Shown here: piece after piece, positions 15,759 to 23,751 of the stretch
Position numbering within the stretch: position 1 is the first letter of the stretch
Layout: every line of letters starts with the position of its first letter
Notes under the pieces: generated by a model
What the model was told of the DNA's origin: nothing
Seen by the model: only the letters and a program-made list of their open reading frames with translations
Databases searched by the model: none
Origin: Desulfurococcaceae archaeon
GTDB lineage: Archaea > Thermoproteota > Thermoprotei_A > Sulfolobales > NBVN01
DNA: 52,896 nt
Direction: 5' to 3'
Assembly (NCBI GenBank): GCA_020833255.1
Contig: JAJHQR010000003.1
Span: 1 to 52,896 of the forward strand
Program-made: the position numbers and the translations under genes

Positions 15759-17126
15759 GTGGGTGTTGGTATGAGCCCCACGTTAGCGGAAGCTTTGAAG
15801 TCTTTGAGGTCTGTTGCGGTGATCGGTGGTTCCCCGGTGAAGGGTAAGGTTGGTAACGTAGTGCTTGAGAATATCTTAAGGTATGGTTTTAGAGGGAGGG
15901 TTTACGTAGTTAACCCTAAATATGATTCTGTTCTAGGCGTGAAGTCTTATAAGAGTCTTAAGGAACTTCCCGAAATACCTGACGTGATCGTAGTCGCCGT
16001 CCCCGCTGACGCGGCGGCGCGAGTAGTTGAGGAGGCAGCCGTCATCGGGGTAAGGCTGGCTGTGGTGATCTCATCAGGTTTTAGCGAGGACGAGAGGTCT
16101 AACCTACAGAGAAGGCTGGAAAGCGTGGCCAAGTCCTGCGGTATCAGGATCGTAGGACCTAACTCTGCCGGGATAACCCTCAGTAACTCCCTTCTTCACG
16201 CGAGCATAGAGGTACTCCCTACTAGTGGTAGTGTCGGCGTAGCCGCGCAGAGCGGTGCCGTGGGCGGGGTGATAATCAGTGAGTTAAAGAGGTACTCATC
16301 AGGCGTTTCATTCTTTGTCAGTCTAGGTAACTGCGTTGATGTGTCTCCTGAGGAGGTGCTAGATTACGCTGCCGAGGACGAAGACACTGACGCGCTAATA
16401 CTCTATCTTGAGTGGTTACGTGACGGGAGAAAGTTCGTGGAGAACGGTCTTAAATTACTGAATGCTAGGAAGCCATTATGCGTTATTAAGGGCGGCGTAG
16501 GTAAGCAGAGTTCGGAAGCTGTCAGATCCCATACAGGGGGCTTAACACCTAGTTACGAGGTTTTTAAAGCCGCGGTCTCTAAGATCAGGGGTTACCTAGC
16601 TACGGAGATTCAAGACGCTGTGGAAGTTTGCGAGCTTGCTAGACGTTTAAAGGGCCTCAATCCTTCCAGAGTTATGATAGTCACCAACTCTGGCGGGTTA
16701 GGGGTGCTTACGGCGTCACACCTAGACTTGAGCGGTTTCGAAATTCCTAGGCCGCCGCCTAAGCTCGTTGAAGCCTTAAGTAGGCTAGGCTTAAGGAGCG
16801 CTACGTCTAACCCGCTAGACTTAGGTGGTGACACGTACATTGAGACCCTGACCGATGTTCTAGCGTTGAGAGAGCTTAAAGAATACTATGATTTAGCGGT
16901 ACTCGCTTACGTCCCGACAGCCGCTGAAACTTACGAGAAGATATCTAAAGTCATCGGGGAAAGACACAGGGATTTCGGCTTGCCCGTCATAGGGTACTTC
17001 GCCGGTGAGGGTTCTTACGAGGTAGTTGCCAGGGTTTCGAAGTTCATACCGGTAGTTTCTTCCTCTTGGATCTTAAGTAAAGCATTAATATTCATGAGAG
17101 GATTTAATATGGGTGTTGTGTCGTGA
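15759..17126 (+). CDS. ADP-forming acyl-CoA synthetase, alpha subunit
   Basis: Catalytic alpha subunit of NDP-forming acetyl/aryl-acyl-CoA synthetase: acyl-CoA + ADP + Pi gives acid + CoA + ATP. The N-terminal CoA-binding Rossmann domain shows VAVIGGSPVKGKVG and GRVYVVNPKYD; the succinyl-CoA-synthetase-like domain shows VGPNSAGI, AQSGAVGG and the phospho-histidine loop VRSHTGGLTPSYE near residue 255. At 455 residues it is the usual alpha subunit; no ATP-grasp beta domain is fused and none is encoded nearby. Its stop overlaps iorA by 4 nt, so it probably conserves energy from the acyl-CoA made by IorAB. Confidence 0.88.
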   Translation: MGVGMSPTLAEALKSLRSVAVIGGSPVKGKVGNVVLENILRYGFRGRVYVVNPKYDSVLGVKSYKSLKELPEIPDVIVVAVPADAAARVVEEAAVIGVRLAVVISSGFSEDERSNLQRRLESVAKSCGIRIVGPNSAGITLSNSLLHASIEVLPTSGSVGVAAQSGAVGGVIISELKRYSSGVSFFVSLGNCVDVSPEEVLDYAAEDEDTDALILYLEWLRDGRKFVENGLKLLNARKPLCVIKGGVGKQSSEAVRSHTGGLTPSYEVFKAAVSKIRGYLATEIQDAVEVCELARRLKGLNPSRVMIVTNSGGLGVLTASHLDLSGFEIPRPPPKLVEALSRLGLRSATSNPLDLGGDTYIETLTDVLALRELKEYYDLAVLAYVPTAAETYEKISKVIGERHRDFGLPVIGYFAGEGSYEVVARVSKFIPVVSSSWILSKALIFMRGFNMGVVS

Positions 17127-19009
17127 GTGACTTAAATCCGTTGAAAGCTCCTCCCGGTACGAGACTCGCTCTCATGGGTAACGAAGCTATAGCTAGAGGC
17201 GTTGTTGAGTCAGGTATTTACGTCGTGACGGGGTATCCGGGAACTCCTTCAAGCGAGGTGTTGATGACTATCCACGAGTATGGTAGGGATTTAGACATAT
17301 ACGCTGAGTGGGCCGTGAACGAGAGGGTAGCTTTCGAGGTCGCGTTAGGTGCTTCATTAGGTGGTGCCAGATCTCTCGTGACTATGAAGGGGCCGGGCAT
17401 TAACGTCGCTTCAGACCCTATCCTATCAGCAGCTTACTCAGGAATTAACGGGGGTCTCACAATACTGGTGGCTGACGACCCAGGACCCATAACAACGCAG
17501 ACAGAGCAAGACAGTAGGTGGTATGCCAAGCTCTCTAAACTGCCCATGCTATCCCCCTCATCACCTCAAGAAGCGAAGGACTTCACAGTAATATCTCAGC
17601 TTTTCAGCGAGGACATCATGTTGCCCGTCATACTGAGAACCACTACTAGGGTTAACCACGCGGTGAGCGAGGTCGTAACGGGTGAGGCAAGCCCTCCTAG
17701 AAAGTACCGCGAGTTTCGTAAAGATCCTCCCAGGTACGTGAGAGCTGGTATGGCGTGGAATTTAGAAAGGCATAAGTGGCTTAATAATCAGCTTAAGATC
17801 GCTGAAGACTTAGCGAGGAAGTACGGGTTGAATAAGGTATTGGGCGAGGGCTCTGCCTGCGTAGTTGTTGAGGGAGTGAGTTATAATTACGTGGCGGAAG
17901 TGTTGGATCGTGTTGAGTCATGGGAACGTAAAATTAAGGTCATTAAGGTAGATATGCTGTACCCGATCCCGAGAAATTTTCTGCTTAACTCTTTAAGTGG
18001 TTGCGGTAAGGTCTTAATAGTTGAGGAACTAGATCCTTACTTGGAAGAATCTGTTAAAGCGTTGCTACAAGAGCAGGACTTGAGGGTGGAGGTATTCGGT
18101 AAGTTAAACGGTTACCTACCTCTGGAAGGAGAGCTTAACACGCGTGTAGTGTCTCAAGCAATTTCAAGAGTTTTAGGTTACGACATCGTCAAGTCGTCTC
18201 ATAGTGAGGCGGTTAAGGGTTTCGACGTCCCCTCCCGACCACCCCCCTTATGTCCTGGCTGTCCTCACAGGAACTCGTATATTGCGTTGCTCCTCGGCAT
18301 AGCTAAAGCAGGTTATAAGCGTGATGAGATACCTATCTTCGGCGATATCGGTTGTTACGCGTTAAGCGTTAACCCCCCGTTAAACGCTATATGGACTGAA
18401 CACAGTATGGGAGCCAGCATATCGATGGCCATGGGTCTTAAGGTAGGGGGTTTCAGCAAACCAGTGGTAGCGACCATAGGGGACTCCACGTTCTTCCACG
18501 CAGGACTCCAGCCGTTGATTGAAGCAGTTAATAAGAGGGTGGACCTACTTGTTTTAGTACTTGATAACTCCGTCGTAGCTATGACGGGACATCAATCAAC
18601 CCCTGCCTGGGAAGTTACGGAGTCCGGTAGGGCGGCGAAACCCGTGGATATCGTTGAGTTACTGAAGTCTATCGGTGTTGACAACCTGGCGGTGGTTGAT
18701 CCTTTCAAAATCGATGAGATGATCAGTAAGGTGAGTGAGTTCATTAAGAAGCCTGGCGTTAACGTGATAGTGGCTAAAGCGCCTTGCGCCTTACTTAAGG
18801 TTAGGAGGGAGGGTGTGAGGAGTAGGTACACTGTCTTAAGCGATAAGTGCGTTAGTTGCTTAGCTTGCGTGAGGCTGACAGGCTGTCCGGCCCTATACAT
18901 AGGGGACGATAATAAAGTCAAGATCTCATTAGATGATTGTGTTGGGTGCGGTCTATGCGCTAGGTATTGCCCCTACAAGGCCATCGTTGAGGTGAAGCCT
19001 CATGAGTGA
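17123..19009 (+). CDS. iorA: Indolepyruvate ferredoxin oxidoreductase alpha subunit
   Basis: Oxidatively decarboxylates aryl pyruvates (from Trp, Phe, Tyr) to aryl-acetyl-CoA, reducing ferredoxin. Residues 1-370 hold the pyrimidine/PFOR-like domains (VVTGYPGTPSSEVL, DDPGPITTQTEQDSRW); residues 375-560 hold the TPP domain with LCPGCPHRNSY, IFGDIGCYAL, TIGDSTFFHAG and LVLDNSVVAMTGHQ; the C-terminal 55 residues carry two [4Fe-4S] motifs (CVSCLACVRLTGCP and CVGCGLCARYCPY). 628 residues is normal. GTG start overlaps the upstream stop; its own stop overlaps iorB. Confidence 0.94.
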   Translation: MSDLNPLKAPPGTRLALMGNEAIARGVVESGIYVVTGYPGTPSSEVLMTIHEYGRDLDIYAEWAVNERVAFEVALGASLGGARSLVTMKGPGINVASDPILSAAYSGINGGLTILVADDPGPITTQTEQDSRWYAKLSKLPMLSPSSPQEAKDFTVISQLFSEDIMLPVILRTTTRVNHAVSEVVTGEASPPRKYREFRKDPPRYVRAGMAWNLERHKWLNNQLKIAEDLARKYGLNKVLGEGSACVVVEGVSYNYVAEVLDRVESWERKIKVIKVDMLYPIPRNFLLNSLSGCGKVLIVEELDPYLEESVKALLQEQDLRVEVFGKLNGYLPLEGELNTRVVSQAISRVLGYDIVKSSHSEAVKGFDVPSRPPPLCPGCPHRNSYIALLLGIAKAGYKRDEIPIFGDIGCYALSVNPPLNAIWTEHSMGASISMAMGLKVGGFSKPVVATIGDSTFFHAGLQPLIEAVNKRVDLLVLVLDNSVVAMTGHQSTPAWEVTESGRAAKPVDIVELLKSIGVDNLAVVDPFKIDEMISKVSEFIKKPGVNVIVAKAPCALLKVRREGVRSRYTVLSDKCVSCLACVRLTGCPALYIGDDNKVKISLDDCVGCGLCARYCPYKAIVEVKPHE

Positions 19010-19616
19010 GGGTAGGGTAGTCAACATACTCATATCGTCCGTCGGTGGTCAGGGGGGATTAACGCTATCTAGGATTATAGCGGTTAGCGCTGTCGCTTCA
19101 GGGTATTACGTGAGGACCGGCGAGACTTTAGGCATGGCTCAGAGGTTCGGCAGCGTGGTTAGTTACGTAAGGGTGGGTATTGGTAAGAAGGTGTATTCAC
19201 CGCTCTTCGATCTTAACGAGGCTCATTACATCGTGTGCATGGAGGTAATAGAGTGTGCGAGAACTTTGAAGTACTTACGTGATGACGGTGTATTAATATT
19301 AGATGACGTCATAAAACCGCCGACATCGATGAGTTTAGCGGGTAAGAACTCGTCCTTGAAAGAGCAGGTAATTAAGCAAATCCTGGAGGTAGTGAAGCCT
19401 GAGAGGGTTGTCGTGGTTCCGGCTAGAGACATTGCTTCAGGTCTAGGTAGTTCTAGAGGAGCTAACATGGTTCTGTTTGGGGTTCTAAACAGGATCTCGG
19501 GATTATTCGATAACGGGAAGGTAGAGGAAGCTATATCAAGCTTTTTCGAGGGCAGGGCTAGAGAGCTCTCTTTAAGAGCGTATAGGGAGGGATATAAATA
19601 TTTGGATAAGCGGTAA
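19002..19616 (+). CDS. iorB: Indolepyruvate ferredoxin oxidoreductase beta subunit
   Basis: Small gamma-type POR domain subunit completing IorAB. SSVGGQGGLTLSRIIAVSAV at the N-terminus is the conserved glycine loop of this family; GETLGMAQRFGSVVSYVRVG and ANMVLFGVLNRISGLF are also typical. 204 residues, normal. Overlaps iorA by 8 nt, so subunit production is coupled. Together with the upstream synthetase subunit it forms an aromatic amino acid fermentation operon. Confidence 0.92.
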   Translation: MSEGRVVNILISSVGGQGGLTLSRIIAVSAVASGYYVRTGETLGMAQRFGSVVSYVRVGIGKKVYSPLFDLNEAHYIVCMEVIECARTLKYLRDDGVLILDDVIKPPTSMSLAGKNSSLKEQVIKQILEVVKPERVVVVPARDIASGLGSSRGANMVLFGVLNRISGLFDNGKVEEAISSFFEGRARELSLRAYREGYKYLDKR

Positions 19617-19659
19617 CCACTTAAAACTTAGCGAGAGCTTTAGTAAGGGTTGGGGAAGC

Positions 19660-20328
19660 TTGCTCTGCAAGATAAGCGTAACAGCTTTCGACATGGACGG
19701 GGTCTTAACTAAGTGGAGGTCTTCCTGGAGAGCACTACACGAGTACTTCGGCTCAATAAGCTTAATAAGCGAGAACGACGACGCGGAAAGATTCTTGAGA
19801 GGGGAGATAACTTATGAAGAGTGGATGCGGAGAGACTTAGAAGCTATAATCAAAGCTTTCGGGAGACCTCCGTCTAGGGAAGAAATAATTAAAGCGTTTT
19901 CCACGTACGAGTTAGTTGAAGGCGCTAAAGAATTAATTAACTTCTTGAAAGAGAGGGGGGTGTACACAGCGATTATTAGCGGGGGTATAGATCTGCTTGC
20001 CGAGAAGGTTAGGGAGGAGCTAGGGATTGACGTCGCGTTCGCTAATAAGTTAGTCTTTGATGAGAGAGGGTATTTAATACCGAAGGGTATCGAGGTAGTT
20101 AATCCACTCAAGAAAAGCGAGATCCTGAAGAACCTCTCGAGACAACTTAAGGTGCCGCTCAGCGAGTTCATGTACGTAGGCGATACTGAGTGGGATTTTG
20201 AGGCTCTCAACATCGTGGGTTTCCCGGTTCTCCTCAACTACGGTGAGGTAAGGCTTCCGGCAAAGCATAAGTACATAGTGGTTAACTCTCTTCACGATAT
20301 AGTAGAGTTTTTATCCAAGTGTTTGTAA
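19660..20328 (+). CDS. HAD-family phosphatase (phosphoserine phosphatase-like)
   Basis: HAD hydrolase with nucleophile motif AFDMDGVLTKW near residue 10, motif II IISGG near residue 103, a Lys around 143 and motif IV YVGDTEWDFEAL near 178. The helical cap between residues 20 and 85 matches SerB-like class I members. It may supply the last step of serine synthesis alongside SerA and the class V aminotransferase at the right edge, but homologous HADs act on many phosphomonoesters. TTG start with GGGGAAGC upstream. It ends convergently with the unknown three-gene operon; the gap between them holds a candidate RNA. Confidence 0.75.
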   Translation: MLCKISVTAFDMDGVLTKWRSSWRALHEYFGSISLISENDDAERFLRGEITYEEWMRRDLEAIIKAFGRPPSREEIIKAFSTYELVEGAKELINFLKERGVYTAIISGGIDLLAEKVREELGIDVAFANKLVFDERGYLIPKGIEVVNPLKKSEILKNLSRQLKVPLSEFMYVGDTEWDFEALNIVGFPVLLNYGEVRLPAKHKYIVVNSLHDIVEFLSKCL

Positions 20329-20449
20329 CCGAAGGCGGGGCTGTTTTGTTTTTCATAATCATTTGCAAACGCTCATATTCATTGACGTCTGAGATCTCTT
20401 AATGCTATTAAGTATGCTGACCACGATTTCGTCAGAATCCTCGGTAAGG

Positions 20450-20457
20450 TTTATTAA
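20450..20457 (+). promoter_or_regulatory. TATA box for the candidate RNA at 20480
   Basis: TTTATTAA, an archaeal TATA-like element about 24-28 nt before the G-rich start of the structured segment. It follows the stop of the HAD gene by about 120 bp and no ORF starts downstream on this strand, which argues for a promoter dedicated to an RNA gene. Confidence 0.5.
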
Positions 20458-20479
20458 GCTTTAGCTTATGAATTAATTT

Positions 20480-20655
20480 GGTGACCCCGGGTTTCCGAGA
20501 TCCGTAGAGGCTGTGAACCCTAGGCGACTAGCGGTGAGTCACTGCGGTGAGGGGGCTCGGGGAGACCGTTGAGAAGCAGATGGTGGGGAACAAACAAATG
20601 AACCACTATCTGCTGAGAAACGGTGCAGAATCCCGTCATTCACGGCTGGGAATCA
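20480..20655 (+). ncRNA. Candidate structured noncoding RNA, about 175 nt
   Basis: GC-rich segment between two convergent genes, in an AT-richer surround. Domain 1: GGT-GA-CCCCGGG (20480-20491) can pair with CTCGGGG-AG-ACC (20556-20567), with tandem G.A in the middle; inside are a CTAG-GCGA-CTAG hairpin with a GNRA tetraloop (20520-20531) and GCGGTG-AGT-CACTGC (20531-20545). Domain 2: an 11-bp stem GCAGATGGTGG/CCACTATCTGC (20576-20586, 20603-20613) with a 16-nt A-rich loop, extended through G/A-rich internal strands GAGAA and TGAGA to ACCGTT/AACGGT. A 3' tail contains GCAGAATCCCG. I see no SRP GGAA-loop domain and no RNase P GAGGAAAGTCC block. Identity unknown; strand chosen from the TATA box. 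Confidence 0.55.
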
Positions 20656-20656
20656 A

Positions 20657-21535
20657 TCAGTGCTGTGTTTGTAGTACGTATCTGTTTATCTCTTCCTCGA
20701 TTATGTCCATCAATCTTTGAGGAATCTCTTCAGGCCCTCTTGACGTTTGAAGCAATAACTTCATAGATAACGTAATCCTCTCTTTAAGTAATTCATCAAG
20801 TAAGCCGAGTTTAAGGACCTGTTCCTGAGCTATGTGCTCGAACTCTCTACGAGCTCTTTCAGCCTGGAGCGGCAATCCTAAACTCTTGGAGTAAAAGTGT
20901 ATATACGCAATCAAGGTTAGGTCTACGAAGTATGAGGGATCGAAATACTTGATTGTTTCCCTTAAAAGAGAGCTGAAATACGCTGTTAAGAACTTCACGT
21001 AATTCTTCAAAGAATTCACTAGTGACAACACGCTCCTCCTCTCCACGGAACCCGCGAAAGTTTTTACATATTTCGCTAAAGCCTCGCTGAACTCGTTCAT
21101 CCCCAACGACGAGAGCACGTCATTGAAATCCTGTAATTCCTTTATTAGCTCCCTGTAAAATTCCCATTGCGGGACGTTACCCTTAGTAAGTGTTTGAAGA
21201 ATCTTAAAAGCCGGCTGGATCAGGAAAATGTAGTTGTGGAGATTCCTCATGATAGATTCTCTAATGTTCTGCTGCTCTTTCGTGAAGTAGTAAAGAAACG
21301 TGAAGTACTCTACGTCCTTCCTCACTAGCTCGTTAATCAACATATTCACTACGTCACCGTCCACAGTTTTTATCTCGAGCTTGCCGTCAGGAAGTCTCGT
21401 TACCTCTTTTACGTTCTTGAGAGGTATTCTCTTCGTCTCACCCAACATCTCAAGATTCTCTACCACTAGTACAGCGTCACTAGTTCTCACAACGCATTTA
21501 TACTCGGTTTTATTTTTGTAACATCTAGTAGACAA
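20657..21535 (-). CDS. Unknown protein, beta domain plus helical bundle; third gene of unknown operon
   Basis: I do not recognise the family. The first 75 residues are beta-rich and alternate like a PH/GRAM-type barrel (VVRTSDAVLVVENLEM, KRIPLKNVKEVTRL, KLEIKTVDGDVVNMLI); the remaining 215 residues are nearly all helical and amphipathic (NLHNYIFLIQPAFKILQTL, SVLSLVNSLKNYVKFLTAYF) with no clear membrane span or catalytic motif. It starts 3 nt after the stop of the membrane protein gene, so it is almost certainly co-transcribed and probably interacts with it. A PH-like N-terminus suggests a membrane-proximal or adaptor role, by inference only. Confidence 0.7.
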   Translation of the reverse strand: MSTRCYKNKTEYKCVVRTSDAVLVVENLEMLGETKRIPLKNVKEVTRLPDGKLEIKTVDGDVVNMLINELVRKDVEYFTFLYYFTKEQQNIRESIMRNLHNYIFLIQPAFKILQTLTKGNVPQWEFYRELIKELQDFNDVLSSLGMNEFSEALAKYVKTFAGSVERRSVLSLVNSLKNYVKFLTAYFSSLLRETIKYFDPSYFVDLTLIAYIHFYSKSLGLPLQAERARREFEHIAQEQVLKLGLLDELLKERITLSMKLLLQTSRGPEEIPQRLMDIIEEEINRYVLQTQH

Positions 21536-21537
21536 CC

Positions 21538-23751
21538 TTAACCCCCTCCCTCTTTAAGACGTACTACGCCTTCATAAACTTCTATGTCGCCCCTGCTCAC
21601 CAAGAGTACCCAAATGAGCTGTACTGAGACGTCCGTAGTGAAGGGTAATTCGTTTACGTTGATGGATTTCTTCTCCGTGAGTTCTTGCATTACGTAATCA
21701 CTGAATAAAGCTAGGTGTCTGAATAAATGATTAAGGATTACCAGCCTCTCCAGAACGACCACAGCGTTTTCAAGTATGGTGGGTAACTCTAGGAGTAAGT
21801 TTCCAAGACCCTCCACGAGGTTTGCAGGAGATCTTATGCTGTCTTTGCTCGCCTTAGATTTAATAAGATCTACGTTTCTCTTCATCCTACCTAAAAGCAG
21901 ATCCTCTATTTCCGCGTTCTCTCCGTAGATAGCTCTTATCTTCAGACTTACCTTCCCTAGGTCTGAGTTGAGTGTGTTAATTAATTTATCTAAGATTACC
22001 AATAAGTTGTTGTAGATTGATGAGTATCTCCTCAAGTATGAGAGTACTTCTAACTCGCTAATGATTCCGGACACTTCGTCTAGCTCGCCGTATAGCTCCT
22101 CTAAAATAGCCGGGGATTCAAAACCCTCTAAAGCCTTTTCCTTCAGTTTCCTTAGCTTGTCACCCACCAACCCTTTAATCTCTATGTATTTGCTATGTAA
22201 CTCCCTAAGCTTGGGCAGGGTTGTGTTGATTATGTTGTCGTAGCTCTCAAGCATTAAACGTAAGTCATCTAGTAAAGACTTACTAGTAGCGCAATCTATT
22301 TTCTCTATATTATTAAGCTCTACTGGGGGAGGGGGTAGGTGTTCTGAAACAGCTATGTAGGCGTTTAAGACCAGGTTTTTAAGCGTGGAGCAACTCTCTC
22401 TTAACGTGTTGGCCACTGAACTTACGTATTGCGGTATCTCGCCAACATCCCCCACCTCCTCGAATTTCTGAGAACCTCCCCTAAAGCGCGTGCTGTAGGG
22501 GGTTGCTAGAACTAGAGCTACTATCTTGGAGTGAGTTATTAATGCGTTAGAATACATCGACTTCATGCGCTCCGAGATCTCACCCAGCTCCTTTCTCGTA
22601 TTCTCTAGAACGTCGTTAATTAGCTGAAGCCTACCCACAGAGACTAGCTTCTTCGAGAGGTTACTCCTAGAGATTATCAGCTTATTCCTCGCATTATTTA
22701 ATCTTCTCTCTACATCCCTAAGCGTTTCCTCAGACCATAGACCAGTCTTACTCATCTCATTATAAACTACTTCAAGACCGCGTAGCTCCCGCTCCAAGAC
22801 TTCTAGGAGGGAGCTCAGGCGCTTCCTCCCCTCCGACGTCATTCTCAAATACAACGTCGTCGTAGTTGTTGAAGAGATTATTATAGTTACTAAGAACGTT
22901 GATGTCAGGTTATACCCTAGGAATGCGTAAAACGGGGTTAAGAGGATGACAGACATTGATACGTAGAAGAGCCCAACGAATGCTAAGGTGGTTATGAAGT
23001 ATCTCACGAAGAGCAAGATTAGGTTGACGGTCTCCCTACTCTCGCCTACTATACCGTAGGAGATTATGTTTATGAAGGAAGCTATGGTAAAGCTAACTAA
23101 GAGAGATACGTAAACGTACGTAAATTCTGTTTGGGACCCTGCGTTTATGTGAGGTACTCCAGTGAGGTCAGGTAACACGTAGTAAAGACCTAGGAAGACT
23201 AGGAGTGAGAGTGAGAGGCTCATGAAGCCTGAGAAATACGTTTTTAAATTATTAACGACTATGACGGAAAGAGAGAGTAGCCATATAAACTCGTAGACGC
23301 TGAAGCTAATTCCCCACAAGCCATCACTTAACGTGAACGTTATGAAGAAGAATATTGGTAGGTGAACACATAATTCCCAGACATTAAGTTTTGAGACTAG
23401 ATTCAACGCTACCACGGCCGATAGTAAGAGTGTTGAGAAGAGTACGTAGAGACTCCCCAACAGCGACAACTTAATGCTCGGTAGTGAGAAAACCACGTTG
23501 ATGAGCAGTATGTAGCTCACGAAGAGCGGGGAGAAAACGAGTGAGTCGTAGTAGGGCAGGTCTTTAGAGTAGATCAGTGGAGCGATCATGGTTAACGTTA
23601 CGAGAGCGCCGGCAAGCGGTATCCCTATAGGTTCCCTCATTAATCCTAGCGCGTAACCAGTTAGCACTATCCACAAAGAAATCAGTAGCGATACCCAAAT
23701 AACCTCAAGTCTAGATCTCTTAGCTTTATCTAACTCTGACTTACTCATCAA
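21538..23751 (-). CDS. Unknown polytopic membrane protein with long cytosolic coiled-coil region
   Basis: 737 residues, family not recognised. Residues 14-304 contain about ten hydrophobic membrane segments (e.g. VIWVSLLISLWIVLTGYALG, LSLLVFLGLYYVLPDL, TTLAFVGLFYVSMSVILL). Residues 305-700 are soluble and helical with heptad-like runs (LSSLLEVLERELRGLEVVY, LRDVERRLNNARNKLIISRS, LEELYGELDEVSGIISELEV), suggesting extended coiled coils or a bundle. The last 35 residues (VQLIWVLLVSRGDIEVYEG) may form a small winged or beta domain. Its start overlaps the upstream gene by 4 nt (ATGA) and the next gene follows by 3 nt. No ATPase, protease or transporter motif is seen. Confidence 0.75.
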   Translation of the reverse strand: MMSKSELDKAKRSRLEVIWVSLLISLWIVLTGYALGLMREPIGIPLAGALVTLTMIAPLIYSKDLPYYDSLVFSPLFVSYILLINVVFSLPSIKLSLLGSLYVLFSTLLLSAVVALNLVSKLNVWELCVHLPIFFFITFTLSDGLWGISFSVYEFIWLLSLSVIVVNNLKTYFSGFMSLSLSLLVFLGLYYVLPDLTGVPHINAGSQTEFTYVYVSLLVSFTIASFINIISYGIVGESRETVNLILLFVRYFITTLAFVGLFYVSMSVILLTPFYAFLGYNLTSTFLVTIIISSTTTTTLYLRMTSEGRKRLSSLLEVLERELRGLEVVYNEMSKTGLWSEETLRDVERRLNNARNKLIISRSNLSKKLVSVGRLQLINDVLENTRKELGEISERMKSMYSNALITHSKIVALVLATPYSTRFRGGSQKFEEVGDVGEIPQYVSSVANTLRESCSTLKNLVLNAYIAVSEHLPPPPVELNNIEKIDCATSKSLLDDLRLMLESYDNIINTTLPKLRELHSKYIEIKGLVGDKLRKLKEKALEGFESPAILEELYGELDEVSGIISELEVLSYLRRYSSIYNNLLVILDKLINTLNSDLGKVSLKIRAIYGENAEIEDLLLGRMKRNVDLIKSKASKDSIRSPANLVEGLGNLLLELPTILENAVVVLERLVILNHLFRHLALFSDYVMQELTEKKSINVNELPFTTDVSVQLIWVLLVSRGDIEVYEGVVRLKEGGG

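Noticed and set aside
19812-20237. Open frame antisense to the HAD phosphatase
   Set aside because: Shadow of a well-supported gene; no ribosome site or family resemblance.
20480-20655. RNase P or SRP RNA
   Set aside because: GCAGAATCCCG faintly resembles the 3' RNase P core block, but the GAGGAAAGTCC block and the SRP S-domain loop are missing and the segment is too short.
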